Below, piece by piece: positions 1 through 8,972 of a DNA stretch of 64,000 nucleotides; positions within the stretch are counted from its first letter, which is position 1, and the number at the start of each line of letters is the position of its first letter. The translations under genes and the position numbers were made by a program. A model generated the notes under the pieces. That model made no database searches and was not told the DNA's origin. It saw only the letters and a program-made list of their open reading frames with translations. Source of the DNA: Actinomycetota bacterium (lineage in GTDB: Bacteria > Actinomycetota > UBA4738 > HRBIN12); contig BPGL01000001.1 in assembly GCA_026003015.1 (NCBI GenBank), positions 1,194,717 through 1,258,716 on the forward strand, written 5' to 3'.

Positions 1-310
1 TCACCTTCCCTGTTGGCCCTCCGTAACGAATCTTGCGGTGGAACGTGGTCTTGTACCCGACCAGGCGTAGTGCCTCCTTGTAGAAGTCAACGTATCGGGC
101 CTCCGCGGCCTCGCCGTGGAGGCCTCTGGAGCAGACGTCGTCATAGACCTGTTTCCACACGCGCCCGCCCGCCGAAGAACCGGGTCAGCCACCTCGCGTT
201 GGCAGGAACCGCTGCTCGAGACAGGGCGCGATGCAGGCCATCGGCGTCCAAGAGGACCAGCAGTTCGACCTTGCCGGTGCGCGTCCGGAAGTCCGAGATC
301 CCTGATGTCG
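1..310 (-). pseudogene. frameshifted fragment resembling a NYN-domain (PIN-like nuclease) protein
   Basis: No single frame is open, but two frames joined on the minus strand read like one protein. The upstream part contains a hydrophobic strand ending in LLVLLDADGLHRAL. The downstream part, from about 165 to the window edge, contains RYVDFYKEALRLVGYKTTF followed by a Lys-rich GKV end. A strand ending in Asp and a later 'LVGYKTTF...GKV' strand are what NYN/LabA-type proteins show. The C-terminus lies outside the window. The gene abuts the IS3 element, so insertion may have disturbed it. The family assignment is an inference from short motifs only. Confidence 0.3.
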
Positions 311-336
311 ATTGACACCTAAGGTCCCCGGAGATG

Positions 337-360
337 TGAGCCGCCCCGGGTTCCTTGGAG
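337..360. repeat. left inverted repeat of the IS3 element
   Basis: It starts tgagccgccccgggttcc. It matches the reverse complement of the right end at 16 of its first 17 bases, and both copies continue into a related ggag-containing stretch. Confidence 0.75.
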
Positions 361-389
361 CCTCCAAACCTTGGGTGGAGGATGGAGCC

Positions 390-1605
<1,216 letters not shown>

Positions 1606-1614
<9 letters not shown>

Positions 1615-1629
1615 ACCCGGGGCGGTTCA
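1606..1629. repeat. right inverted repeat of the IS3 element
   Basis: It ends ...aacccggggcggttca. Reverse-complemented it matches the left end. It overlaps the end of orfB, as is usual for this family. Confidence 0.75.
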
Positions 1630-1789
1630 GGCAGTTGACATCGGAGCAGGCGGGCCGCCTGGACGGCTGGCGGCGCTTCCGAGAACTCGGGCTCACCCCG
1701 GACGACGAGCGGCAGCTCGACCGACTGCGGGCCTGACCCCATGCCCACGCCTCGTCTCGGCAAGCGGTCCGGTCCGGAGATTTCTGGCT

Positions 1790-2894
1790 TCACGCGAAAC
1801 GGAGGCTGCACCCCCTCGGGTAGGTGCCTTTCCGCCGCTTCGGTTTCCAGGGCGGCGGCAGGCACTCGATGAGCCCCGCTTCCTCGAGCGGCCTCAAGGT
1901 CAGTCGCTTGATGTGGCCATCGTGCAGGGCGGTGTGAGTGAGGACCCAATTCTCCACCGCGCTGTACGGAACCGTCTTCCCGGCGAACGTCTGGATAAGC
2001 TCGCTCCGGACCCGGGAGGTGTCTGGGGGCACTTTGGCATCGAACAGCGTCGGCTGATCGGCCCGCCGGTCGGAGAAGCGGTACCCGCCACCCGGATCGA
2101 CGGTCCACATCGCCCGCTTCATCTTCTTGAGCCCCTCGAGGTGGTTCGTCCCGAAGAACAGGTCGTACACGGGTCGGTTCCCCTCGTCGAGCATCCGGAA
2201 CGACCAGACGTACTGAGCGTGGCGCCCGAGCTGCTGGCCGTAGAAGTCACCGATGGCATCCAGCCTCCTCGGGGCGTCGACCAGATGACGCCACCCCGGG
2301 TCCCCGAACAGGGGCATCGTACCGGGCTGCAACCTTCTCGCTCGGGTGCGTGAGGAACCGGTTGACCGACTCGATCATGAACGTGACGAGCACCTCCGAC
2401 CTCGGGTGCCGAAGGATCCGCCCGGTCACCGGCATCGGCGTGTCCGAAAACCCGAAGGGATCCAGGAAGGCAAAGGTCGGGGCGAGGTGCCGCTCATGCT
2501 CATCGAGAGCGTCCAGGGCCCGTGTCATGGTCTCGTCGAACCGCCCGCGGTGGACGCTCACCTTCACGTTGTCGGGCCGGGCCCCGAGTTTGGGAAGGGC
2601 GACCTGCTCGAGGTACTGCGCGCGATCCCTCCGCTCCTCGATGAAGAGGAAGACGAGCTCACCCCGCATCCGGCCCCGGTGTGCATGATCCAAGTAGGCA
2701 CGGAGCGCGATGAGCGGGGAGCCCTCCTCCCCGCCCACGTACTCGCCAGGCCCGGCGAAGCCATCGATGATGACGATCCGAGGGTGGCCGCCGAGCAGCA
2801 GAGCAGGCAGCCAGCCCTGCAGATACTTCTCAAGGATCCGGTGTTTGGCGACCGTGTGCGGTTCCGCTCGCCACTTCGTCGAGCGAGGGGGCAT
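1790..2894 (-). CDS. tcmP: three-Cys-motif partner protein TcmP (one frameshift)
   Basis: The N-terminus, STKWRAEPHTVAKHRILEKY followed by IVIIDGFAGPGEYVGGEEGSP, is the TcmP signature, which resembles a methyltransferase-type glycine-rich motif. Later TFAFLDPFGFSD and NRFLTHPSE also fit. The frame breaks near 2325-2340, after HPSEKV, and resumes as PGTMPLFGDPGWRHLVD through to the C-terminus. The total length is a multiple of three plus one, so a single extra base explains it. The gene lies 9 bp after the DUF5131 gene, its expected partner, in the same orientation. The biochemical function is not established; the pair is common in mobile and defence islands. Confidence 0.8.
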
Positions 2895-2903
2895 GCCAGC
2901 GTT

Positions 2904-3674
2904 TCACCCCCTCCCGGCGAGGGGTCTCCCCGTTGGCATCTCGTCCCACGTCCGGCCGTCCAGACGCCGGCCACCGGCCTTCGGGGTGCGACCGCCCCAC
3001 TGCTTGAAGAAGAAGGGGACGCCGAGAGCGAGACACTGGTCCCGGAGCGAGCGAACCCACGCAGGATCCATGGGCCGGGCCCTCGGGCCGGACTCGCCGC
3101 CGACGATGACCCAGTCGATCCGAGGCAGCCACCGGCGGAGGTCGAGCGCGGCGAGGAGCGGCTCGCACGACAGGAAGCGGACCTGTGCCGGCGTCCTGAG
3201 GAGAGCAGGGATGCGCACGTCCGCCCAGCGCTGGTTCTCCACGGACGTCCCGAGCCACACGTTGGGGAGGGGCTCCGGCCTGATCCTGGAGAGGACGCTC
3301 GCCATCCGGCCCGGCCGCTTGGTCAGCACCTGGAACGTGTGAGCCTCGGCCTTCTCCATCACGAGGAAGATCCTCTGGATGGCCTCCAACGGTACGGATG
3401 GATGGAACAGGTCACTCATGCTGTTCACGAAGACCAGCCGCGGCCTCCTCCAGCTCAGGGGTTCCTCCATCTTGTCCCAGTGGACCGTGAGCCCGAATCC
3501 CGGCCCGCTCCTCTCCGGATGACCGTCCAGCTGGTACCGCGGGCTGCCTGCCGCCTTCAGCCGGCGGGCGAGCGCGAGCGCGTAGCAGTGATCGCAGCCT
3601 TCGCTCACGCGGTCGCACCCCGTGATCGGGTTCCAGCTGATCTCGGTCCACTCGATCCTCGTTGGGTGGCTCAC
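2904..3674 (-). CDS. phage Gp37/Gp68-like DUF5131 protein (three-Cys-motif protein)
   Basis: This 256-residue protein has an N-terminus reading [20 protein letters not shown] followed by CDHCYA. This gives the Cys-x6-Cys-x2-Cys motif of the Gp37/Gp68 family, which resembles a radical-SAM iron-sulfur binding site. Further family blocks are [54 protein letters not shown] and [15 protein letters not shown]. It starts with GTG after a good ribosome site (gggaggg). It is first in a two-gene unit with tcmP. The reaction is unknown; a nucleotide or nucleic-acid modification role is only an inference. Confidence 0.88.
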   Translation of the reverse strand: MSHPTRIEWTEISWNPITGCDRVSEGCDHCYALALARRLKAAGSPRYQLDGHPERSGPGFGLTVHWDKMEEPLSWRRPRLVFVNSMSDLFHPSVPLEAIQRIFLVMEKAEAHTFQVLTKRPGRMASVLSRIRPEPLPNVWLGTSVENQRWADVRIPALLRTPAQVRFLSCEPLLAALDLRRWLPRIDWVIVGGESGPRARPMDPAWVRSLRDQCLALGVPFFFKQWGGRTPKAGGRRLDGRTWDEMPTGRPLAGRG

Positions 3675-4040
3675 GCTGCCCTCCCGCCGCAGTTACCCTA
3701 TCCTGCCGCGCTGACACGATCTTTCGAAGCGGCCCGACGAACCTGGTCACGAGGCGAGGGGACCAGCCAGAGGCGATCGCCTCCGAAGTATGAGAGGCCA
3801 CGCCGTTCCCCCGTCCCCCGGGAGTATCCCCTGGCGATGACCGCGAGGCCTCCTTCCGACGGGCGGAGCCGCCGTGCCGCGCGAAGCGTTTCGGGATGTC
3901 AGGGGCCAGGCGTAGGCTTCGAGCGACCAGCGCCGACCCATCGTCCGAGCGAATAGGGGGCGGGAGGGGGTGACGGGGGACCGAGTGATCCTGAGGCTCC
4001 TGCCTGATCGCGATCGGCGCGGTCGTAGGAGAGTCGAAGC
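3675..4040. other. 366-bp intergenic region between divergent genes
   Basis: It separates the minus-strand DUF5131 gene from the plus-strand HEPN-like gene, so promoters for both should lie here. I see ribosome-binding sequences at both ends (gggaggg before the GTG at 3674; taggag before the ATG at 4041). I see no convincing -35/-10 pair, repeat or small gene. Confidence 0.5.
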
Positions 4041-5012
4041 ATGGACGTTCCTGGGCACGTGATCTTCCGCCTCCACTTGGTTCGGGAGCTTCTCCAGAGC
4101 GCGGCCGAACGTGCCGCCGAAGGGTTGCCCACCGATCGGATGCAGGTCGTCCTGCAGCTGGATCACTCGACGGAGCTGCTCCTGGTAACGCTCCTCCCCT
4201 TGGCCGGGAAGCACCCTCGACGACAGGACAACCTCCCCGTGCTCCTCGGCCAGCTCATCGAGGCTGAGCCCAGCCTCGCGTCTCATCGTCCGGCCATCGA
4301 GAGGATCCGGCGTCTGAGGGATCGGGTCCAGCATGACGGTCTGATCCCCTCCTCCGAGGATGCGCGGACCGCCGCCCTGGAGACGGAGAGCTTCGCCAGG
4401 GCGGCCGTCCGCGCGATCCTGGGACGCGAGCTTGAGGAGCTGACGCTCGTCTCGCTCGTGAAGGACGAGGAGATCGCCGAGCGCCTCCGCCGAGCTGAGG
4501 AGTTCCTCAAGAGCGCGCACCACCGGGCGGCGATCGAAGAGGCCGCCGTCGCCTTCGAGCTCGGTAGCAGGAAAATCCTGGCAGAGGCGATCCCCCTCAC
4601 GCGAGCGTTGAGCGGGAGGGAGACCGCGGGTCGGTTCCTTCGGGAGATCGGAGAGGCGGCTCGCCGAGCGGCCTCGACGAGCAGAAGGAACCCTGAGCTC
4701 GCCGAGTTCGCCCGGCGCTTCGCCGATGAGCTTCGAGATCGCGAGTTCTGGTTGCGTGACCTGCTCGAACCGCTGGGACGTCCGCTCCTGCTGGCTGAAC
4801 TGGGGATCCCGCTCCGTGACTTCCGGAGGTTCGACGAGATCGCGCCGGAGGTCGTTCTCACCGTGGGCGATGACGCTCGTACGTACGCCCCCGAAGAGTG
4901 GACGCCTTCGAGAGAGGAAGCTGCCTACGCGCTCGATTTCGCGACCCGCGCCCTGCTCGTGCTCGAGAAGTGGGTGGAGGAGCACCCCAGCCTCAGGACG
5001 CGCCGGGCGTGA
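4041..5012 (+). CDS. uncharacterised helical protein with a HEPN-like Rx4H motif
   Basis: This 323-residue protein is rich in Arg, Glu and Ala and predicted by eye to be mostly helical. Around residues 95-120 it carries IRRLRDRVQHDG followed by an acidic helix and ESFARAAVRAI. R-x4-H in a helix followed by another helix is the signature of HEPN-superfamily RNases and toxins. No second domain is recognisable. A taggag ribosome site precedes the ATG. It sits between the TcmP pair and the BREX promoter, pointing the same way as BREX but with its own 150-bp gap. A role in defence is inferred from the motif and place only. Confidence 0.6.
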   Translation: MDVPGHVIFRLHLVRELLQSAAERAAEGLPTDRMQVVLQLDHSTELLLVTLLPLAGKHPRRQDNLPVLLGQLIEAEPSLASHRPAIERIRRLRDRVQHDGLIPSSEDARTAALETESFARAAVRAILGRELEELTLVSLVKDEEIAERLRRAEEFLKSAHHRAAIEEAAVAFELGSRKILAEAIPLTRALSGRETAGRFLREIGEAARRAASTSRRNPELAEFARRFADELRDREFWLRDLLEPLGRPLLLAELGIPLRDFRRFDEIAPEVVLTVGDDARTYAPEEWTPSREEAAYALDFATRALLVLEKWVEEHPSLRTRRA

Positions 5013-5164
5013 GGCCCGGGCATGGTACCCACCCAGCCCTCGAGGTCCCGTCCGGGCACGACACCCGAACGTCGCGCTGTCGGCTCTGCTTCAAGTGTTC
5101 CACCCTGCGACCGCCGTCCGGACGCCTCCTCTTCGGTGGTCGCCGGTCAGCGGACCGCCCCCGC

Positions 5165-5195
5165 GTTGACCACGTCAACTGCTCGGGCCTAGAAT
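5165..5195 (+). promoter_or_regulatory. BREX operon promoter with an overlapping palindromic operator
   Basis: A perfect inverted repeat GTTGAC-cac-GTCAAC (5165-5179) covers a -35 box TTGACC (5166-5171). A -10 box TAGAAT lies at 5190-5195 after an 18-bp spacer. Transcription should start about 5202, some 20 nt before the regulator gene. Because the operator overlaps the -35 box, binding there should repress. The first gene of the operon, an HTH protein, is the obvious candidate. Confidence 0.6.
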
Positions 5196-5223
5196 CCGGG
5201 CCGCCGGTGAGACGAGGGCGGGC

Positions 5224-5619
5224 GTGGACAGGCCGATCAGGGTAACCGTCACCCACAGGGGCCGTTCATGGACGGCCAAGGCGCGAGCGATCCCCGGCTG
5301 CTCAGCTCGGGGCAGCACCAGGGAAGAGTGCCTGTCGAAGCTCGTGGCCAGGGCCCGGGAGCTGCTGGGGGGCGATGCCGCTTTCCTCTTCGAGGAGGAG
5401 CCGCCGGCCCTGGTCGGGATCTCCGAGGCGGCCGAGCTCCTCGGCTGGGACCGGAGGAAGGTCGCCGTCTACGCCTCCCGAGGACAGCTCCCTCCGCCCG
5501 TGGCCCACCTGGCGGGAGGGAAGGTGTGGCGGCGTGCGGACATCGAGGCGTACCGGGCCCGCCAGGAGATCGATCGCGCGGCCTCCCCCAGGACCGGACG
5601 CCGGAGGAGGACCGCCTGA
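5224..5619 (+). CDS. HicB-like / helix-turn-helix regulator at the head of the BREX operon
   Basis: This 131-residue protein appears to have two parts. Residues 1-45 (VTVTHRGRSWTAKARAIPGC, then STREECLSKLVARARELL) look like the small HicB/UPF0150 fold. Residues 65-115 contain a MerR/excisionase-type winged helix (VGISEAAELLGWDRRKVAVY, then a GGKVWRRADIEAYRAR wing). The GTG start follows a gagggcg-type site, about 20 nt after the predicted transcription start. Its stop overlaps the ATG of the next gene (TGATG). Position and the operator-like palindrome suggest it autoregulates the BREX operon. It is not the WYL-domain BrxR known from other BREX loci. Confidence 0.65.
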   Translation: MDRPIRVTVTHRGRSWTAKARAIPGCSARGSTREECLSKLVARARELLGGDAAFLFEEEPPALVGISEAAELLGWDRRKVAVYASRGQLPPPVAHLAGGKVWRRADIEAYRARQEIDRAASPRTGRRRRTA

Positions 5620-7602
5620 TGGGGCTGCAGGTGGTGAACCAGGACACGGTCCTCGATCGGGCCCTGGAGCTCGCCCGGGGGGCCAAGCGGCGCATCTGGA
5701 TCACCTCACCCTGGATCACCTCGAGGGCGGTGAACCTGCTCCTGCAGGACGCCCTGCCTCGGGTCCGGGCCGACGAGCTCGAGGTCCGGATCGTCTACCG
5801 GGTGAAGGAGCCCACTGACCTGGAGATCACGGACCTCGACGCCCTGAAGGCGCTGGAGGATGCTGGCTGCCAGGTCCGCTACTCGACCCGCCTCCACGCC
5901 AAGCTGGTCCTGGTGGATGAGAGGGCCGCCATCGTCTCCTCCTCCAACCTCACGGCGGCGGCCGGGTTCGGGCTCGACCTGCCAGCCACCTGGCGGAACG
6001 AGGAGCTCGGCGTCCTGGTCGAGGACGAGCCCGAGGTCCTGGCCGAGCTCGAGGGGCAGTTCCTCGGCATCTGGGAGGCGGCGACCTCCATCGGGCCCGA
6101 GACCGTCGGGATCGCCATGGACTTCCCCTCGGTCCGCTCGTTCAGCTTCGTCGCGATCCGCGAGGTCCGCCTCGGGGAGTACGCCACCGCCCGGGATCCG
6201 GGCGGCGAGCCCGTGATCGGCCGCATCGCGGAGGTGACGGCCTACAACCGCTCCTTCCCCCGGATGAACGAGGCGATGTGGGTCACCCAGGGCTACGCGC
6301 CCCCGGGCGAGCAGCGGGGCCCCGTGGAGGTCCCCGACCTCCAGTCGCTCTTCTCCCACCCCTCCAAGGAGCACGGGTTCCTCGTGGCGAAGACCTTCTT
6401 CGAGCCGGAGTCGGTGTTCCGGATCGCGAAGGTCGAGGTCCTCAAGCACCTCCGGGGCGACCGGCTCGTGGCACCCTCGGTCCCGGTCGCGCCGGGATCC
6501 GACGTGACCAGGGCCTCCCCCGACCTCCTCCGGATGTTGCTCGGGGAGGGCGACGTCCCGATCGGGTCCGTGCTCCACCACCCGGAGGTCGGGGTCTTTC
6601 TCCGGGGGCGGGAGATCCTCTCCACGCACCTGGCCGTCCTCGGGATGACCGGGTCGGGCAAGTCGAACGCCTTGAAGATCCTCGTGCGGAACCTCCTGGC
6701 GACCCCCGGCTACGAGGACGTCCGGGTGGTGGTCATCGACACCCACGGCGAGTACGCGCCGGTCGCCGATTCACTCGGTCCCGGCCCGGTGGTCCTCGAC
6801 GTCGAGCTCCGGAGGAGCCTCCTGGACGAGCAAGTGGTCAAGGACCTCCTGCGCCTCCCGCGCAGGGACGAGGGCCTGATGCAGAAGCTGGCCGAGACGG
6901 CCGACCGGCTGCCGGAGGACGCCTCGGTCGAGGACCTCGTCGCGGCCCTCGAGGCCGAGGCCACCCTCGGGGGCCCGGCGGCTGCCAAGCTCCGGCGCCT
7001 CGCCGAGGTCGCGCGGGGCCGGGAGGGACCTGTGCCTGCGGCCCGAGGAAGGGGCGCGGATCGTCCGATCGGGCGGCGGGCCCGAGGACCTCGCCGCCCC
7101 GGGCCTCTACCTCCTCGACCTCCGGGCCACCGCCGAGCTCGAGGCCCGAGCGGCGAAGGCGGCGGCCCTGATGCGGCACGTCTTCCAGAGGGGCAAGGAG
7201 ACGGGCGGCGCCCAGCCCGCCCTGGTGGTCGTGGACGAGGCCCAGAACTACGCGCCCGAGCAGCAGACCGGATGGCTCGCCAGGGCCCGCCCCTCGTTCG
7301 ACGCCATCTTCGCCATCGCCTCGGAGGGCAGGAAGTTCAACGTCGGCCTGGTCGTGTCGACCCAGCGCCCGGCCCGGCTGAACAAGGACGTGCTCAGCCA
7401 GTGCAACACCCACATGATCTTCCGGGTGGGGAACGTGGAGGACCTGGCCGCGATCGCAGGGAGCTTCGAGGCCGCGAGCCAGCCGCTGCTCGCCGAGCTG
7501 CCCGGGTTCGACACCGGCGTCTGCGTGGTGGGCGGCACCGCGGTGGGGATGGTCACGCGGGTCGAGGTGCCCCTGTTCCGCCCGAAGGAGGGAAGTGGGT
7601 AG
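5619..7602 (+). CDS. PLD-nuclease/HerA-type ATPase fusion, BREX-associated (one frameshift)
   Basis: Residues 1-150 are a phospholipase D-like domain with one HKD motif (LHAKLVLVDERAAIVSSSNL, about residue 92). A beta-rich HAS-barrel-like stretch follows, then a HerA/FtsK-type RecA core with Walker A GMTGSGKSNALKILV (about residue 345) and Walker B LVVVDEAQNYAPE. Sensor regions EGRKFNVGLVVSTQRPARLN and CNTHMIFRVGNVEDL follow. The frame breaks near 7025 and resumes as DLCLRPEEGARIV. The length is a multiple of three plus one, so one extra base suffices. A ggaggagg site precedes the ATG. It is translationally coupled to the regulator and to brxA. It is not part of the classic type 1 BREX gene set; nucleolytic DNA translocation is inferred. 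Confidence 0.82.
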
Positions 7603-8387
7603 TGGGTGCCCAGACGTACGCCGCCAACCTTCAGAACGTGGGCCTCGTCGCTGGCGATACACAGGTGCTCCTCTCCGCGTACGTCGAGCTCGACGACTGG
7701 ACGAAGGTCCGCCGGCTCGCTTTGGAGCAGAACCTCCTCGGCAAGCGCTCGACCACCACCGTGCGGCACATCCTGAAGGTGGTAGCCCGCAGGTACCTCA
7801 AGGGCCCGGAGTGGCTCCCGGATGCCCGGTCTGCGGGGGCCTTCTTCGCCCAACCCTCCGTCCCGTCCCGCGCCAAGGTCCAGGTCGCGTTCCTCTACAC
7901 CGTGGCCGAGGACCTCCTCGTCCAGGCGTGCTTGGAATCCCTGGTCGTGGGTCGCCCCCGACCCCGCTCCGGGACCTACCTCCACTTGGACGACGTCCTC
8001 GCCTTCCTCCGAGGCCTGGAGGGCGAGCACCCCGAGGTGGCTCGGTGGCGCCCCTACCTCCGGCGACGGTGGGCCTCGGGGTTCCTGTCCCTCCTCCGCG
8101 ACGGTGGCTTCATGGAGCCCGCACCCTCGTGGACGCTCGCCGATCCCGTCATCCTGCCCGAGGCCTTCGGCTTCGTCTTCCCCTGGCTCGCCGAGCGCAC
8201 CGGGTCCGCCCGATCCGCCCTCGACCACCGCGCGCTCGCCTGGTGGGGCTTGGACGCGGGCGAGCTGCGCGAGCTGCTGTCGGCGGGGCAGGACCGGGGC
8301 TGGTGGCGCTACGCGGCCGCCGGTTCGATGCTGGAGTTCCAGCCCCTCGGGCCTCCCGGAGGTGCCCTCACCCATGCCCTGGGGTAG
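7602..8387 (+). CDS. brxA: BrxA (DUF1819) BREX protein
   Basis: This 261-residue protein contains the DUF1819 core: an N-terminal helix pair followed by VRRLALEQNLLGKRSTTTVR and HILKVVARRYLKGPEW, the block shared by BrxA proteins. BrxA has an all-helical fold and has been reported to bind DNA; its exact role in BREX is unsettled. The GTG start overlaps the TAG stop of the PLD-HerA gene by one base, with ggaggg about 10 nt upstream. Its end overlaps brxB by 14 bp, in line with translational coupling. The order BrxA-BrxB-BrxC-PglX-PglZ-BrxL identifies the system as type 1. Confidence 0.85.
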   Translation: MGAQTYAANLQNVGLVAGDTQVLLSAYVELDDWTKVRRLALEQNLLGKRSTTTVRHILKVVARRYLKGPEWLPDARSAGAFFAQPSVPSRAKVQVAFLYTVAEDLLVQACLESLVVGRPRPRSGTYLHLDDVLAFLRGLEGEHPEVARWRPYLRRRWASGFLSLLRDGGFMEPAPSWTLADPVILPEAFGFVFPWLAERTGSARSALDHRALAWWGLDAGELRELLSAGQDRGWWRYAAAGSMLEFQPLGPPGGALTHALG

Positions 8388-8961
8388 CGCCTCCTTCGAA
8401 CGGCTGCGCGCCGAGGTGGAGGCCTCCCTGCGCGGCGCCCGGCCCCCGGGGGGCGTCCCCTTCTTCGTGTTCGTCTACGACCCGGCCGAGGAGGTCCGCT
8501 GCCTCCGCCGGTTCGAGGCCGCGGCCCGGGCCTTCCAGGGAGCCGGGTTCGCGGTGCAGGTGGTCTACCTCGGTCACCTCCTCGCCCGGGTGCTCCAGGG
8601 GACCCTCTACCTCGGGGAGGCAGGCAGGAGGGCGGAGGCCCGGGACCGGGCGAGGCTCCTCCGGGAGCTGGCGAGACCAGAAGGGCTCCCGGCGAGGATC
8701 ACCGCCGCCCTGCTGGACGGCGTGGAGGGGATCTGCGAGCCCCTCCGGGCCGGCTCCCAGGAGCGGTGCGCGATCCTCCTGCGGGCGGGAGCCCTCTTCC
8801 CCTTCGTGCACGTGTCCCAAATCCTCGACGCCCTGGAGAACCGGACGGGCTGGACGGTGGTGGTCCCGTTCCCCGGGGGGCGCCACCCGGAGAGGCCGGA
8901 GACCTTGCGGTTCCTGAACGAGACCGACGGCCCCTACTACCGGGCCAGGATCATCGGATGA
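8374..8961 (+). CDS. brxB: BrxB (DUF1788) BREX protein
   Basis: This 195-residue protein begins SASFERLRAEVEASLRG and continues VPFFVFVYDPAEEVRCLRRF, the DUF1788 N-terminal pattern. The C-terminal block is FPFVHVSQILDALENRTGW and TVVVPFPG, with the family ending LNETDGPYYRARII. Function is not known in detail, but it is required in BREX systems. The ATG lies inside the end of brxA. A ggagg site sits 11 nt upstream. Confidence 0.87.
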   Translation: MPWGSASFERLRAEVEASLRGARPPGGVPFFVFVYDPAEEVRCLRRFEAAARAFQGAGFAVQVVYLGHLLARVLQGTLYLGEAGRRAEARDRARLLRELARPEGLPARITAALLDGVEGICEPLRAGSQERCAILLRAGALFPFVHVSQILDALENRTGWTVVVPFPGGRHPERPETLRFLNETDGPYYRARIIG

Positions 8962-8972
8962 CGGGAGAGAGG

